From Liolophura sinensis (taxonomy: Eukaryota; Mollusca; Polyplacophora; Chitonida; Chitonidae), in assembly GCF_032854445.1 (NCBI RefSeq), contig NW_027018448.1:1-25560 (forward strand): 25,560 nucleotides of DNA, given 5' to 3'. Below are positions 8,281 to 20,348 of the stretch, one piece after another. The notes under the pieces were generated by a model. That model worked only from the letters and a program-made list of their open reading frames with translations. It was not told the origin of the DNA and made no database searches. Positions within the stretch are counted from its first letter, which is position 1. Each line of letters opens with the position of its first letter. A program made the position numbers and the translations under genes.

Positions 8281-8828
8281 TTGGCTGTAGCCACAATTGA
8301 ATCATCATTTATGTCAAAATCACGTGCCCAGCAACGGCTCTTACTCCATGGAAACCAAGGAAATTTGCAATTTTTCAACAGCTGGAGATGCCTGACCCAA
8401 TTGCGCATCTTTTGGCACCTTATTGATGTGGGTCAGTGTTCAATTGTACTTTTTACAGCAGACTGTATCAAGTACCTTGTGTTTTTTATATAAAAATGGT
8501 GTGGTTTTTCTACATGTAGATAAAGACATTGAGTTTATCTTCGACTTAGAAGTAAGACATTTGCTGGGTGAGTTAAATGGGCTTGGCCCAAAGATTTGAC
8601 GTCTTCTGGGCTACCGAAGGGCACATAACTTATAATCAAAAGTTGAATATAGTAATGACCAGTCGCGATTGTACATAGTACATGTAGCCGATTTCAATGA
8701 GCAAAAGGACCAGGCAAAAATCCAAAAGTGGAAAAAATGTTCCAATGCTGCTGGTAAGAGGCTAATCTGACGTATTTTGTGACGAGAAATCGAATGGTGC
8801 AAACCGCGTTGCTCTCCGACCAATACTT
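8281..8828 (+). repeat. Satellite unit M15 (548 bp)
   Basis: Code GGT-CG-GTG-H1. First copy with G at s7 (CAATGAGC). TAATCTGAC near 8767 replaces TAATCCGAC, a CpG to TpG change shared with M29 and M44. Confidence 0.98.
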
Positions 8829-9376
8829 TTGGCTGTAGCCACAATTGAATCATCATTTATGCCAAAATCACGTGCCCAGCAACGGCTCTTACTCCATGGA
8901 AACCAAGGAAATTTGCAATTTTTCAACAGCTGGAGATGCCTGACCCAATTGCGCATCTTTTGGCACCTTATTGATGTGGGTCAGTGTTCAATTGTACTTT
9001 TTACAGCAGACTGTATCAAGTACCTTGTGGTTTTTATATAAAAATGGTGTGGTTTTTCTACATGTAGATAAAGAGATTAAGTTTATCTTCGACTTAGAAG
9101 TAAGACATTTGCTGGGTGAGTTAAATGGGCTTGGCCCAAAGATTTGACATCTTCTGGGCTACCGAAGGGCACATAACTTATAATCAAAAGTTGAATATAG
9201 TAATGACCAGTCGCGATGGTACATAGTACATGTAGCCGATTTCAATTAGCAAAAGGACCAGGCAAAAATCCAAAAGTAAAAAAAATGCTCCAATCGTGCT
9301 GGTAAGAGGCTAATCCGACGTATTTTGTGACGAGAAATCGAATGGTGCAAACCGCGTTGCTCTCCGACCAATACTT
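8829..9376 (+). repeat. Satellite unit M16 (548 bp)
   Basis: Code GGG-GA-AGT-H2. Private T to C at 8862 (TTATGCC for TTATGTC). Confidence 0.98.
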
Positions 9377-9924
9377 TTGGCTGTAGCCACAATTGAATCA
9401 TCATTTATGTCAAAATCACGTGCCCAGCAACGGCTCTTACTCCATGGAAACCAAGGAAATTTGCAATTTTTCAACAGCTGGAGATGCCTGACCCAATTGC
9501 GCATCTTTTGGCACCTTATTGATGTGGGTCAGTGTTCAATTGTACTTTTTACAGCAGACTGTATCAAGTACCTTGTGGTTTTTATATAAAAATGGTGTGG
9601 TTTTTCTACATGTAGATAAAGAGATTAAGTTTATCTTCGACTTAGAAGTAAGACATTTGCTGGGTGAGTTAAATGGGCTTGGCCCAAAGATTTGACATCT
9701 TCTGGGCTACCGAAGGGCACATAACTTATAATCAAAAGTTGAATATAGTAATGACCAGTCGCGATTGTACATAGTACATGTAGCCGATTTCAATGAGCAA
9801 AAGGACCAGGCAAAAATCCAAAAGTTGAAAAAATGTTCCAATGCTGCTGGTAAGAGGCTAATCCGACGTATTTTGTGACGAGAAATCGAATGGTGCAAAC
9901 CGCGTTGCTCTCCGACCAATACTT
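9377..9924 (+). repeat. Satellite unit M17 (548 bp)
   Basis: Code GGG-GA-ATG-H1. Private AGTTGAAAAA for AGTGGAAAAA near 9825, inside the H1 haplotype. The only s4=GA copy with G at s7. Confidence 0.98.
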
Positions 9925-10472
9925 TTGGCTGTAGCCACAATTGAATCATCATTTATGTCAAAATCACGTGCCCAGCAACGGCTCTTACTCCATGGAAACC
10001 AAGGAAATTTCCAATTTTTCAACAGCTGGAGATGCCTGACCCAATTGCGCATCTTTTGGCACCTTATTGATGTGGGTCAGTGTTCAATTGTACTTTTTAC
10101 AGCAGACTGTATCAAGTACCTTGTGTTTTTTATATAAAAATGGTGTGGTTTTTCTACATGTAGATAAAGACATTGAGTTTATCTTCGACTTAGAAGTAAG
10201 ACATTTGCTGGGTGAGTTAAATGGGCTTGGCCCAAAGATTTGACGTCTTCTGGGCTACCGAAGGGCACATAACTTATAATCAAAAGTTGAATATAGTAAT
10301 GACCAGTCGCGATTGTACATAGTACATGTAGCCGATTTCAATTAGCAAAAGGACCAGGCAAAAATCCAAAAGTAAAAAAAATGCTCCAATCGTGCTGGTA
10401 AGAGGCTAATCCGACGTATTTTGTGACGAGAAATCGAATGGTGCAAACCGCGTTGCTCTCCGACCAATACTT
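9925..10472 (+). repeat. Satellite unit M18 (548 bp)
   Basis: Code CGT-CG-GTT-H2, the same code as M13 five units upstream. No private change seen. Confidence 0.98.
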
Positions 10473-11020
10473 TTGGCTGTAGCCACAATTGAATCATCAT
10501 TTATGTCAAAATCACGTGCCCAGCAACGGCTCTTACTCCATGGAAACCAAGGAAATTTGCAATTTTTCAACAGCTGGAGATGCCTGACCCAATTGCGCAT
10601 CTTTTGGCACCTTATTGATGTGGGTCAGTGTTCAATTGTACTTTTTACAGCAGACTGTATCAAGTACCTTGTGGTTTTTATATAAAAATGGTGTGGTTTT
10701 TCTACATGTAGATAAAGAGATTAAGTTTATCTTCGACTTAGAAGTAAGACATTTGCTGGGTGAGTTAAATGGGCTTGGCCCAAAGATTTGACATCTTCTG
10801 GGCTACCGAAGGGCACATAACTTATAATCAAAAGTTGAATATAGTAATGACCAGTCGCGATGGTACATAGTACATGTAGCCGATTTCAATTAGCAAAAGG
10901 ACCAGGCAAAAATCCAAAAGTAAAAAAAATGCTCCAATCGTGCTGGTAAGAGGCTAATCCGACGTATTTTGTGACGAGAAATCGAATGGTGCAAACCGCG
11001 TTGCTCTCCGACCAATACTT
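10473..11020 (+). repeat. Satellite unit M19 (548 bp)
   Basis: Code GGG-GA-AGT-H2, matching M16 except for the private change of M16. No private change seen. Confidence 0.98.
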
Positions 11021-11568
11021 TTGGCTGTAGCCACAATTGAATCATCATTTATGTCAAAATCACGTGCCCAGCAACGGCTCTTACTCCATGGAAACCAAGG
11101 AAATTTGCAATTTTTCAACAGCTGGAGATGCCTGACCCAATTGCGCATCTTTTGGCACCTTATTGATGTGGGTCAGTGTTCAATTGTACTTTTTACAGCA
11201 GACTGTATCAAGTACCTTGTGTTTTTTATATAAAAATGGTGTGGTTTTTCTACATGTAGATAAAGACATTGAGTTTATCTTCGACTTAGAAGTAAGACAT
11301 TTGCTGGGTGAGTTAAATGGGCTTGGCCCAAAGATTTGACATCTTCTGGGCTACCGAAGGGCACATAACTTATAATCAAAAGTTGAATATAGTAATGACC
11401 AGTCGCGATTGTACATAGTACATGTAGCCGATTTCAATTAGCAAAAGGACCAGGCAAAAATCCAAAAGTGGAAAAAATGTTCCAATGCTGCTGGTAAGAG
11501 GCTAATCCGACGTATTTTGTGACGAGAAATCGAATGGTGCAAACCGCGTTGCTCTCCGACCAATACTT
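11021..11568 (+). repeat. Satellite unit M20 (548 bp)
   Basis: Code GGT-CG-ATT-H1. No private change; same code and apparently the same sequence as M14. Confidence 0.98.
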
Positions 11569-12116
11569 TTGGCTGTAGCCACAATTGAATCATCATTTAT
11601 GTCAAAATCACGTGCCCAGCAACGGCTCTTACTCCATGGAAACCAAGGAAATTTGCAATTTTTCAACACCTGGAGATGCCTGACCCAATTGCGCATCTTT
11701 TGTCACCTTATTGATGTGGGTCAGTGTTCAATTGTACTTTTTACAGCAGACTGTATCAAGTACCTTGTGGTTTTTATATAAAAATGGTGTGGTTTTTCTA
11801 CATGTAGATAAAGACATTGAGTTTATCTTCGACTTAGAAGTAAGACATTTGCTGGGTGAGTTAAATGGGCTTGGCCCAAAGATTTGACATCTTCTGGGCT
11901 ACCGAAGGGCACATAACTTATAATCAAAAGTTGAATATAGTAATGACCAGTCGCGATTGCACATAGTACATGTAGCCGATTTCAATGAGCAAAAGGAGCA
12001 GGCAAAAATCCAAAAGTGGAAAAAATGTTCCAATGCTGCTGGTAAGAGGCTAATCCGACGTATTTTGTGACGAGAAATCGAATGGTGCAAACCGCGTTGC
12101 TCTCCGACCAATACTT
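11569..12116 (+). repeat. Satellite unit M21 (548 bp), s3/s4 recombinant
   Basis: Code GCG-CG-ATG-H1. It joins s3=G to s4=CG within the indel-free centre, so this recombinant class is not a sequencing artefact. Private changes: T at 11703 (TTTTGTCACC), C at 11960 (GATTGCAC), and GGAGCAGG near 11998. Confidence 0.98.
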
Positions 12117-12664
12117 TTGGCTGTAGCCACAATTGAATCATCATTTATGTCAAAATCACGTGCCCAGCAACGGGTCTTACTCCATGGAAACCAAGGAAAT
12201 TTCCAATTTTTCAACAGCTGGAGATGCCTGACCCAATTGCGCATCTTTTGGCACCTTATTGATGTGGGTCAGTGTTCAATTGTACTTTTTACAGCAGACT
12301 GTATCAAGTACCTTGTGGTTTTTATATAAAAATGGTGTGGTTTTTCTACATGTAGATAAAGAGATTAAGTTTATCTTCGACTTAGAAGTAAGACATTTGC
12401 TGGGTGAGTTAAATGGGCTTGGCCCAAAGATTTGACATCTTCTGGGCTACCGAAGGGCACATAACTTATAATCAAAAGTTGAATATAGTAATGACCAGTC
12501 GCGATTGTACATAGTACATGTAGCCGATTTCAATTAGCAAAAGGACCAGGCAAAAATCCAAAAGTAAAAAAAATGCTCCAATCGTGCTGGTAAGAGGCTA
12601 ATCCGACGTATTTTGTGACGAGAAATCGAATGGTGCAAACCGCGTTGCTCTCCGACCAATACTT
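12117..12664 (+). repeat. Satellite unit M22 (548 bp)
   Basis: Code CGG-GA-ATT-H2. Private C to G at 12174 (CGGGTCTTAC). First unit of the four-unit block that recurs at M30-M33. Confidence 0.98.
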
Positions 12665-13212
12665 TTGGCTGTAGCCACAATTGAATCATCATTTATGTCA
12701 AAATCACGTGCCCAGCAACGGCTCTTACTCCATGGAAACCAAGGAAATTTGAAATTTTTCAACAGCTGGAGATGCCTGACCCAATTGCGCATCTTTTGGC
12801 ACCTTATTGATGTGGGTCAGTGTTCAATTGTACTTTTTACAGCAGACTGTATCAAGTACCTTGTGTTTTTTATATAAAAATGGTGTGGTTTCTCTACATG
12901 TAGATAAAGACATTGAGTTTATCTTCGACTTAGAAGTAAGACATTTGCTGGGTGAGTTAAATGGGCTTGACCCAAAGATTTGACATCTTCTGGGCTACCG
13001 AAGGGCACATAACTTATAATCAAAAGTTGAATATAGTAATGACCAGTCGCGATTGTACATAGTACATGTAGCCGATTTCAATGAGCAAAAGGACCAGGCA
13101 AAAATCCAAAAGTGGAAAAAATGTTCCAATGCTGCTGGTAAGAGGCTAATCCGACGTATTTTGTGACGAGAAATCGAATGGTGCAAACCGCGTTGCTCTC
13201 CGACCAATACTT
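12665..13212 (+). repeat. Satellite unit M23 (548 bp)
   Basis: Code AGT-CG-ATG-H1. It carries A at 12752 (TTTGAAATTT) and C at 12892 (GGTTTCTC), both shared only with M31 and M46. Private G to A at 12970 weakens the TGGGC/GCCCA hairpin. Confidence 0.98.
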
Positions 13213-13760
13213 TTGGCTGTAGCCACAATTGAATCATCATTTATGTCAAAATCACGTGCCCAGCAACGGCTCTTACTCCATGGAAACCAAGGAAATTTGC
13301 AATTTTTCAACACCTGGAGATGCCTGACCCAATTGCGCATCTTTTGGCACCTTATTGATGTGGGTCAGTGTTCAATTGTACTTTTTACAGCAGACTGTAT
13401 CAAGTACCTTGTGGTTTTTATATAAAAATGGTGTGGTTTTTCTACATGTAGATAAAGAGATTAAGTTTATCTTCGACTTAGAAGTAAGACATTTGCTGGG
13501 TGAGTTAAATGGGCTTGGCCCAAAGATTTGACATCTTCTGGGCTACCGAAGGGCACATAACTTATAATCAAAAGTTGAATATAGTAATGACCAGTCGCGA
13601 TTGTACATAGTACATGTAGCCGATTTCAATTAGCAAAAGGACCAGGCAAAAATCCAAAAGTGGAAAAAATGTTCCAATGCTGCTGGTAAGAGGCTAATCC
13701 GACGTATTTTGTGACGAGAAATCGAATGGTGCAAACCGCGTTGCTCTCCGACCAATACTG
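13213..13760 (+). repeat. Satellite unit M24 (548 bp)
   Basis: Code GCG-GA-ATT-H1. The T to G change at 13760, just before the next anchor, is shared only with 21994 before M40 and marks the left edge of the long duplicated block. Confidence 0.98.
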
Positions 13761-14308
13761 TTGGCTGTAGCCACAATTGAATCATCATTTATGTCAAAAT
13801 CACGTGCCCAGCAACGGCTCTTACTCCATGGAAACCAAGGAAATTTGCAATTTTTCAACAGCTGGAGATGCCTGACCCAATTGCGCATCTTTTGGCACCT
13901 TATTGATGTGGGTCAGTGTTCAATTGTACTTTTTACAGCAGACTGTATCAAGTACCTTGTGTTTTTATTTAAAAATGGTGTGGTTTTTCTACATGTAGAT
14001 AAAGACATTGAGTTTATCTTCGACTTAGAAGTAAGACATTTGCTGGGTGAGTTAAATGGGCTTGGCCCAAAGATTTGACGTCTTCTGGGCTACCGAAGGG
14101 CACATAACTTATAATCAAAAGTTGAATATAGTAATGACCAGTCGCGATTGTACATAGTACATGTAGCCGATTTCAATTAGCAAAAGGACCAGGCAAAAAT
14201 CCAAAAGTAAAAAAAATGCTCCAATCGTGCTGGTAAGAGGCTAATCCGACGTATTTTGTGACGAGAAATCGAATGGTAGCAAACCGCGTTGCTCTCCGAC
14301 CAATACTT
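13761..14308 (+). repeat. Satellite unit M25 (548 bp), TATA variant
   Basis: Code GGT-CG-GTT-H2. The TATA region reads TATTTAAA with one T fewer in the upstream run, shared with M33 and M40. An extra A at about 14278 (GGTAGCAAACC) restores the 548 length; it is absent from the duplicate M40. Confidence 0.98.
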
Positions 14309-14856
14309 TTGGCTGTAGCCACAATTGAATCATCATTTATGTCAAAATCACGTGCCCAGCAACGGCTCTTACTCCATGGAAACCAAGGAAATTTGCAATT
14401 TTTCAACAGCTGGAGATGCCTGACCCAATTGCGCATCTTTTGGCACCTTATTGATGTGGGTCAGTGTTCAATTGTACATTTTACAGCAGACTGTATCAAG
14501 TACCTTGTGTTTTTTATATAAAAATGGTGTGGTTTTTCTACATGTAGATAAAGACATTGAGTTTATCTTCGACTTAGAAGTAAGACATTTGCTGGGTGAG
14601 TTAAATGGGCTTGGCCCAAAGATTTGACGTCTTCTGGGCTACCGAAGGGCACATAACTTATAATCAAAAGTTGAATATAGTAATGACCAGTCGCGATTGT
14701 ACATAGTACATGTAGCCGATTTCAATTAGCAAAAGGACCAGGCAAAAATCCAAAAGTAAAAAAAATGCTCCAATCGTGCTGGTAAAAGGCTAATCCGACG
14801 TATTTTGTGACGAGAAATCGAATGGTGCAAACCGCGTTGCTCTCCGACCAATACTT
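14309..14856 (+). repeat. Satellite unit M26 (548 bp)
   Basis: Code GGT-CG-GTT-H2. Two rare changes are shared only with M41: A at 14478 (GTACATTTTAC, weakening the nested hairpin) and A at 14786 (GGTAAAAGGC, altering the splice-donor-like site). Confidence 0.98.
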
Positions 14857-15404
14857 TTGGCTGTAGCCACAATTGAATCATCATTTATGTCAAAATCACG
14901 TGCCCAGCAACGGCTCTTACTCCATGGAAACCAAGGAAATTTCCAATTTTTCAACAGCTGGAGATGCCTGACCCAATTGCGCATCTTTTGGCACCTTATT
15001 GATGTGGGTCAGTGTTCAATTGTACTTTTTACAGCAGACTGTATCAAGTACCTTGTGTTTTTTATATAAAAATGGTGTGGTTTTTCTACATGTAGATAAA
15101 GACATTGAGTTTATCTTCGACTTAGAAGTAAGACATTTGCTGGGTGAGTTAAATGGGCTTGGCCCAAAGATTTGACATCTTCTGGGCTACCGAAGGGCAC
15201 ATAACTTATAATCAAAAGTTGAATATAGTAATGACCAGTCGCGATTGTACATAGTACATGTAGCCGATTTCAATGAGCAAAAGGACCAGGCAAAAATCCA
15301 AAAGTGGAAAAAATGTTCCAATGCTGCTGGTAAGAGGCTAATCCGACGTATTTTGTGACGAGAAATCGAATGGTGCAAACCGCGTTGCTCTCCGACCAAT
15401 ACTT
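14857..15404 (+). repeat. Satellite unit M27 (548 bp)
   Basis: Code CGT-CG-ATG-H1, a combination shared only with M42, its partner in the long duplication. Confidence 0.98.
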
Positions 15405-15952
15405 TTGGCTGTAGCCACAATTGAATCATCATTTATGTCAAAATCACGTGCCCAGCAACGGCTCTTACTCCATGGAAACCAAGGAAATTTGCAATTTTTC
15501 AACACCTGGAGATGCCTGACCCAATTGCGCATCTTTTGGCACCTTATTGATGTGGGTCAGTGTTCAATTGTACTTTTTACAGCAGACTGTATCAAGTACC
15601 TTGTGGTTTTTATATAAAAATGGTGTGGTTTTTCTACATGTAGATAAAGAGATTAAGTTTATCTTCGACTTAGAAGTAAGACATTTGCTGGGTGAGTTAA
15701 ATGGGCTTGGCCCAAAGATTTGACATCTTCTGGGCTACCGAAGGGCACATAACTTATAATCAAAAGTTGAATATAGTAATGACCAGTCGCGATTGTACAT
15801 AGTACATGTAGCCGATTTCAATTAGCAAAAGGACCAGGCAAAAATCCAAAAGTGGAAAAAATGTTCCAATGCTGCTGGTAAGAGGCTAATCCGACCTATT
15901 TTGTGACGAGAAATCGAATGGTGCAAACCGCGTTGCTCTCCGACCAATACTT
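15405..15952 (+). repeat. Satellite unit M28 (548 bp)
   Basis: Code GCG-GA-ATT-H1. C at 15896 (CCGACCTATT), shared only with M43. Confidence 0.98.
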
Positions 15953-16500
15953 TTGGCTGTAGCCACAATTGAATCATCATTTATGTCAAAATCACGTGCC
16001 CAGCAACGGCTCTTACTCCATGGAAACCAAGGAAATTTGCAATTTTTCAACAGCTGGAGATGCCTGACCCAATTGCGCATCTTTTGGCACCTTATTGACG
16101 TGGGTCAGTGTTCAATTGTACTTTTTACAGCAGACTGTATCAAGTACCTTGTGTTTTTTATATAAAAATGGTGTGGTTTTTCTACATGTAGATAAAGACA
16201 TTGAGTTTATCTTCGACTTAGAAGTAAGACATTTGCTGGGTGAGTTAAATGGGCTTGGCCCAAAGATTTGACATCTTCTGGGCTACCGAAGGGCACATAA
16301 CTTATAATCAAAAGTTGAATATAGTAATGACCAGTCGCGATTGTACATAGTACATGTAGCCGATTTCAATTAGCAAAAGGACCAGGCAAAAATCCAAAAG
16401 TGGAAAAAATGTTCCAATGCTGCTGGTAAGAGGCTAATCTGACGTATTTTGTGACGAGAAATCGAATGGTGCAAACCGCGTTGCTCTCCGACCAATACTT
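15953..16500 (+). repeat. Satellite unit M29 (548 bp)
   Basis: Code GGT-CG-ATT-H1. C at 16099 (TATTGACGTGGG), shared only with M44, and TAATCTGAC near 16439, shared with M15 and M44. Confidence 0.98.
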
Positions 16501-17048
16501 TTGGCTGTAGCCACAATTGAATCATCATTTATGTCAAAATCACGTGCCCAGCAACGGCTCTTACTCCATGGAAACCAAGGAAATTTCCAATTTTTCAACA
16601 GCTGGAGATGCCTGACCCAATTGCGCATCTTTTGGCACCTTATTGATGTGGGTCAGTGTTCAATTGTACTTTTTACAGCAGACTGTATCAAGTACCTTGT
16701 GGTTTTTATATAAAAATGGTGTGGTTTTTCTACATGTAGATAAAGAGATTAAGTTTATCTTCGACTTAGAAGTAAGACATTTGCTGGGTGAGTTAAATGG
16801 GCTTGGCCCAAAGATTTGACATCTTCTGGGCTACCGAAGGGCACATAACTTATAATCAAAAGTTGAATATAGTAATGACCAGTCGCGATGGTACATAGTA
16901 CATGTAGCCGATTTCAATTAGCAAAAGGACCAGGCAAAAATCCAAAAGTAAAAAAAATGCTCCAATCGTGCTGGTAAGAGGCTAATCCGACGTATTTTGT
17001 GACGAGAAATCGAATGGTGCAAACCGCGTTGCTCTCCGACCAATACTT
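16501..17048 (+). repeat. Satellite unit M30 (548 bp)
   Basis: Code CGG-GA-AGT-H2. Partner of M45 in the long duplication (M45 differs at s1) and of M22 in the four-unit duplication (M22 differs at s6). Confidence 0.98.
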
Positions 17049-17596
17049 TTGGCTGTAGCCACAATTGAATCATCATTTATGTCAAAATCACGTGCCCAGC
17101 AACGGCTCTTACTCCATGGAAACCAAGGAAATTTGAAATTTTTCAACAGCTGGAGATGCCTGACCCAATTGCGCATCTTTTGGCACCTTATTGATGTGGG
17201 TCAGTGTTCAATTGTACTTTTTACAGCAGACTGTATCAAGTACCTTGTGTTTTTTATATAAAAATGGTGTGGTTTCTCTACATGTAGATAAAGACATTGA
17301 GTTTATCTTCGACTTAGAAGTAAGACATTTGCTGGGTGAGTTAAATGGGCTTGGCCCAAAGATTTGACATCTTCTGGGCTACCGAAGGGCACATAACTTA
17401 TAATCAAAAGTTGAATATAGTAATGACCAGTCGCGATTGTACATAGTACATGTAGCCGATTTCAATGAGCAAAAGGACCAGGCAAAAATCCAAAAGTGGA
17501 AAAAATGTTCCAATGCTGCTGGTAAGAGGCTAATCCGACGTATTTTGTGACGAGAAATCGAATGGTGCAAACCGCGTTGCTCTCCGACCAATACTT
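17049..17596 (+). repeat. Satellite unit M31 (548 bp)
   Basis: Code AGT-CG-ATG-H1. A at 17136 and C at 17276 are shared with M23 and M46. Last unit of the indel-free centre. Confidence 0.98.
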
Positions 17597-18145
17597 TTGG
17601 CTGTAGCCACAATTGAATCATCATTTATGTCAAAATCACTTGCCCAGCAACGGCTCTTACTCCATGGAAACCAAGGAAATTTGCAATTTTTCAACACCTG
17701 GAGATGCCTGACCCAATTGCGCATCTTTTGGCACCTTATTGATGTGGGTCAGTGTTCAATTGTACTTTTTACAGCAGACTGTATCAAGTACCTTGTGGTT
17801 TTTATATAAAAATGGTGGTGGTTTTTCTACATGTAGATAAAGAGATTAAGTTTATCTTCGACTTAGAAGTAAGACATTTGCTGGGTGAGTTAAATGGGCT
17901 TGGCCCAAAGATTTGACATCTTCTGGGCTACCGAAGGGCACATAACTTATAATCAAAAGTTGAATATAGTAATGACCAGTCGCGATTGTACATAGTACAT
18001 GTAGCCGATTTCAATTAGCAAAAGGACCAGGCAAAAATCCAAAAGTGGAAAAAATGTTCCAATGCTGCTGGTAAGAGGCTAATCCGACGTATTTTGTGAC
18101 GAGAAATCGAATGGTGCAAACCGCGTTGCTCTCCGACCAATACTT
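17597..18145 (+). repeat. Satellite unit M32 (549 bp)
   Basis: Code GCG-GA-ATT-H1. Private T at 17640 breaks the CACGTG hexamer. One extra base in AATGGTGGTGG. Partner of M24 in the four-unit duplication. Confidence 0.97.
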
Positions 18146-18692
18146 TTGGCTGTAGCCACAATTGAATCATCATTTATGTCAAAATCACGTGCCCAGCAAC
18201 GGCTCTTACTCCATGGAAACCAAGGAAATTTGCAATTTTTCAACAGCTGGAGATGCCTGACCCAATTGCGCATCTTTTGGCACCTTATTGATGTGGGTCA
18301 GTGTTCAATTGTACTTTTTACAGCAGACTGTATCAAGTACCTTGTGTTTTTATTTAAAAATGGTGTGGTTTTTCTACATGTAGATAAAGACATTGAGTTT
18401 ATCTTCGACTTAGAAGTAAGACATTTGCTGGGTGAGTTAAATGGGCTTGGCCCAAAGATTTGACATCTTCTGGGCTACCGAAGGGCACATAACTTATAAT
18501 CAAAAGTTGAATATAGTAATGACCAGTCGCGATTGTACATAGTACATGTAGCCGATTTCAATTAGCAAAAGGACCAGGCAAAAATCCAAAAGTAAAAAAA
18601 ATGCTCCAATCGTGCTGGTAAGAGGCTAATCCGACGTATTTTGTGACGAGAAATCGAATGGTGCAAACCGCGTTGCTCTCCGACCAATACTT
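18146..18692 (+). repeat. Satellite unit M33 (547 bp), TATA variant
   Basis: Code GGT-CG-ATT-H2. It has the TATTTAAA form with the short T run, as in M25 and M40, but lacks their T to G change before the anchor and carries A at s5. Confidence 0.97.
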
Positions 18693-19244
18693 TTGGCTGT
18701 AGCCACAATTGAATCATCATTTATGTCAAAATCACGTGCCCAGCAACGGCTCTTACTCCATGGAAACCAAGGAAATTTGCAATTTTTCAACAGCTGGAGA
18801 TGCCTGACCCAATTGCGCATCTTTTGGCACCCTTATTGATGTGGGTCAGTGTTCAATTGTACTTTTTACAGCAGACTGTATCAAGTACCTTGTGGTTTTT
18901 ATATAAAAATGGTGTGGTTTTTCTACATGTAGATAAAGAGATTAAGTTTATCTTCGACTTAGAAGTAAGACATTTGCTGGGTGAGTTAAATGGGCTTGGC
19001 CCAAAGATTTTGACATCCTTCTGGGCTACCGAAGGGCACATAACTTATAATCAAAAGTTGAATATAGTAATGACCAGTCGCGATTGTACATAGTACATGT
19101 AGCCGATTTCAATTAGCAAAAGGACCAGGCAAAAATCCAAAAGTGGAAAAAAATGTTCCAATGCTGCTGGTAAGAGGCTAATCCGACGTATTTTGTGACG
19201 AGAAATCGAATGGTGCAAACCGCGTTGCTCTCCGACCAATACTT
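18693..19244 (+). repeat. Satellite unit M34 (552 bp)
   Basis: Code GGG-GA-ATT-H1. Four one-base gains: GGCACCCTTATTG, GATTTTGACATCCTTC (two), and an extra A before TGTTCC. Confidence 0.97.
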
Positions 19245-19794
19245 TTGGCTGTAGCCACAATTGAATCATCATTTATGTCAAAATCACGTGCCCAGCAACG
19301 GCTCTTACTCCATGGAAACCAAGGAAATTTGCAATTTTTCAACAGCTGGAGATGCCTGACCCAATTGCGCATCTTTTGGCACCTTATTGATGTGGGTCAG
19401 TGTTCAATTGTACTTTTTACAGCAGACTGTATCAAGTACCTTGTGGTTTTTTATATAAAAATGGTGTGGTTTTTCTACATGTAGATAAAGAGATTAAGTT
19501 TATCTTCGACTTAGAAGTAAGACATTTGCTGGGTGAGTTAAATGGGCTTGGCCCAAAGATTTGACGTCTTCTGGGCTACCGAAGGGGCACATAACTTATA
19601 ATCAAAAGTTGAATATAGTAATGACCAGTCGCGATTGTACATAGTACATGTAGCCGATTTCAATTAGCAAAAGGACCAGGCAAAATCCAAAAGTAAAAAA
19701 AATGCTCCCAATCGTGCTGGTAAGAGGCTAATCCGACGTATTTTGTGACGAGAAATCGAATGGTGCAAACCGCGTTGCTCTCCGACCAATACTT
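19245..19794 (+). repeat. Satellite unit M35 (550 bp)
   Basis: Code GGG-GA-GTT-H2, the only s4=GA copy with G at s5. Indels: an extra T before the TATA box, GAAGGGGCAC, GGCAAAATCC, and CTCCCAATCG. Confidence 0.97.
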
Positions 19795-20348
19795 TTGGCT
19801 GTAGCCACAATTGAATCATCATTTATGTCAAAATCACGTGCCCAGCAACGGCTCTTACTCCATGGAAACCAAGGAAATTTGCAATTTTTCAACAGCTGGA
19901 GATGCCTGACCCAATTGCGCATCTTTTGGCACCTTATTGATGTGGGTCAGTGTTCAATTGTACTTTTTACAGCAGACTGTATCAAGTACCTTGTGTTTTT
20001 TATATAAAAATGGTGTGTGGGTTTTTCTACATGTAGATAAAGACATTGAGTTTATCTTCGACTTAGAAGTAAGACATTTGCTGGGTGAGTTAAATGGGCT
20101 TGGCCCAAAGATTTGAAGACATCTTCTGGGCTACCGAAGGGCACATAACTTATAATCAAAAGTTGAATATAGTAATGACCAGTCGCGATTGTACATAGTA
20201 CATGTAGCCGATTTCAATTAGCAAAAGGACCAGGCAAAAAATCCAAAAGTGGAAAAAATGTTCCAATGCTGCTGGTAAGAGGCTAATCCGACGTATTTTG
20301 TGACGAGAAATCGAATGGTGCAAACCGCGTGCTCTCCGACCAATACTT
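19795..20348 (+). repeat. Satellite unit M36 (554 bp)
   Basis: Code GGT-CG-ATT-H1. Two 3-base insertions: GGTGTGTGGGTTTTT near 20014 and TTTGAAGACATC near 20112. Also one A gained before ATCC and one T lost in CCGCGTGCTC. Confidence 0.97.

Larger units (their letters stand above)
12117..14060 (+). repeat. Four-unit block, copy 1 (M22-M25)
   Basis: It recurs 4,384 bp (8 units) downstream at M30-M33. Shared markers: s1=A with GGTTTCTC and s7=G in M23/M31, then GCG-GA-ATT-H1 in M24/M32, then TATTTAAA with H2 in M25/M33. The first unit differs at s6, and the last at s5 and at the base before its anchor, so the edges are diffuse. Confidence 0.8.
13760..17330 (+). repeat. Long duplicated block, copy A (M25 to mid-M31)
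   Basis: This run of about 6.5 units matches 21994-25560 unit by unit, 15 units (about 8.23 kb) downstream. Rare changes present in both copies: G before the anchor, TATTTAAA, GTACATTTTAC, GGTAAAAGGC, CCGACCTATT, TTGACGTGGG, TAATCTGAC, TTTGAAATTT and GGTTTCTC. The left edge lies between s6 of M24 (about 13601), where the copies differ, and 13760. The right edge is not seen, because the window ends in copy B. Confidence 0.93.
16501..18445 (+). repeat. Four-unit block, copy 2 (M30-M33)
   Basis: Partner of the M22-M25 block. It overlaps the right part of the long block's copy A, so M23, M31 and M46 form a three-member family carrying the same two rare changes. Confidence 0.8.
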
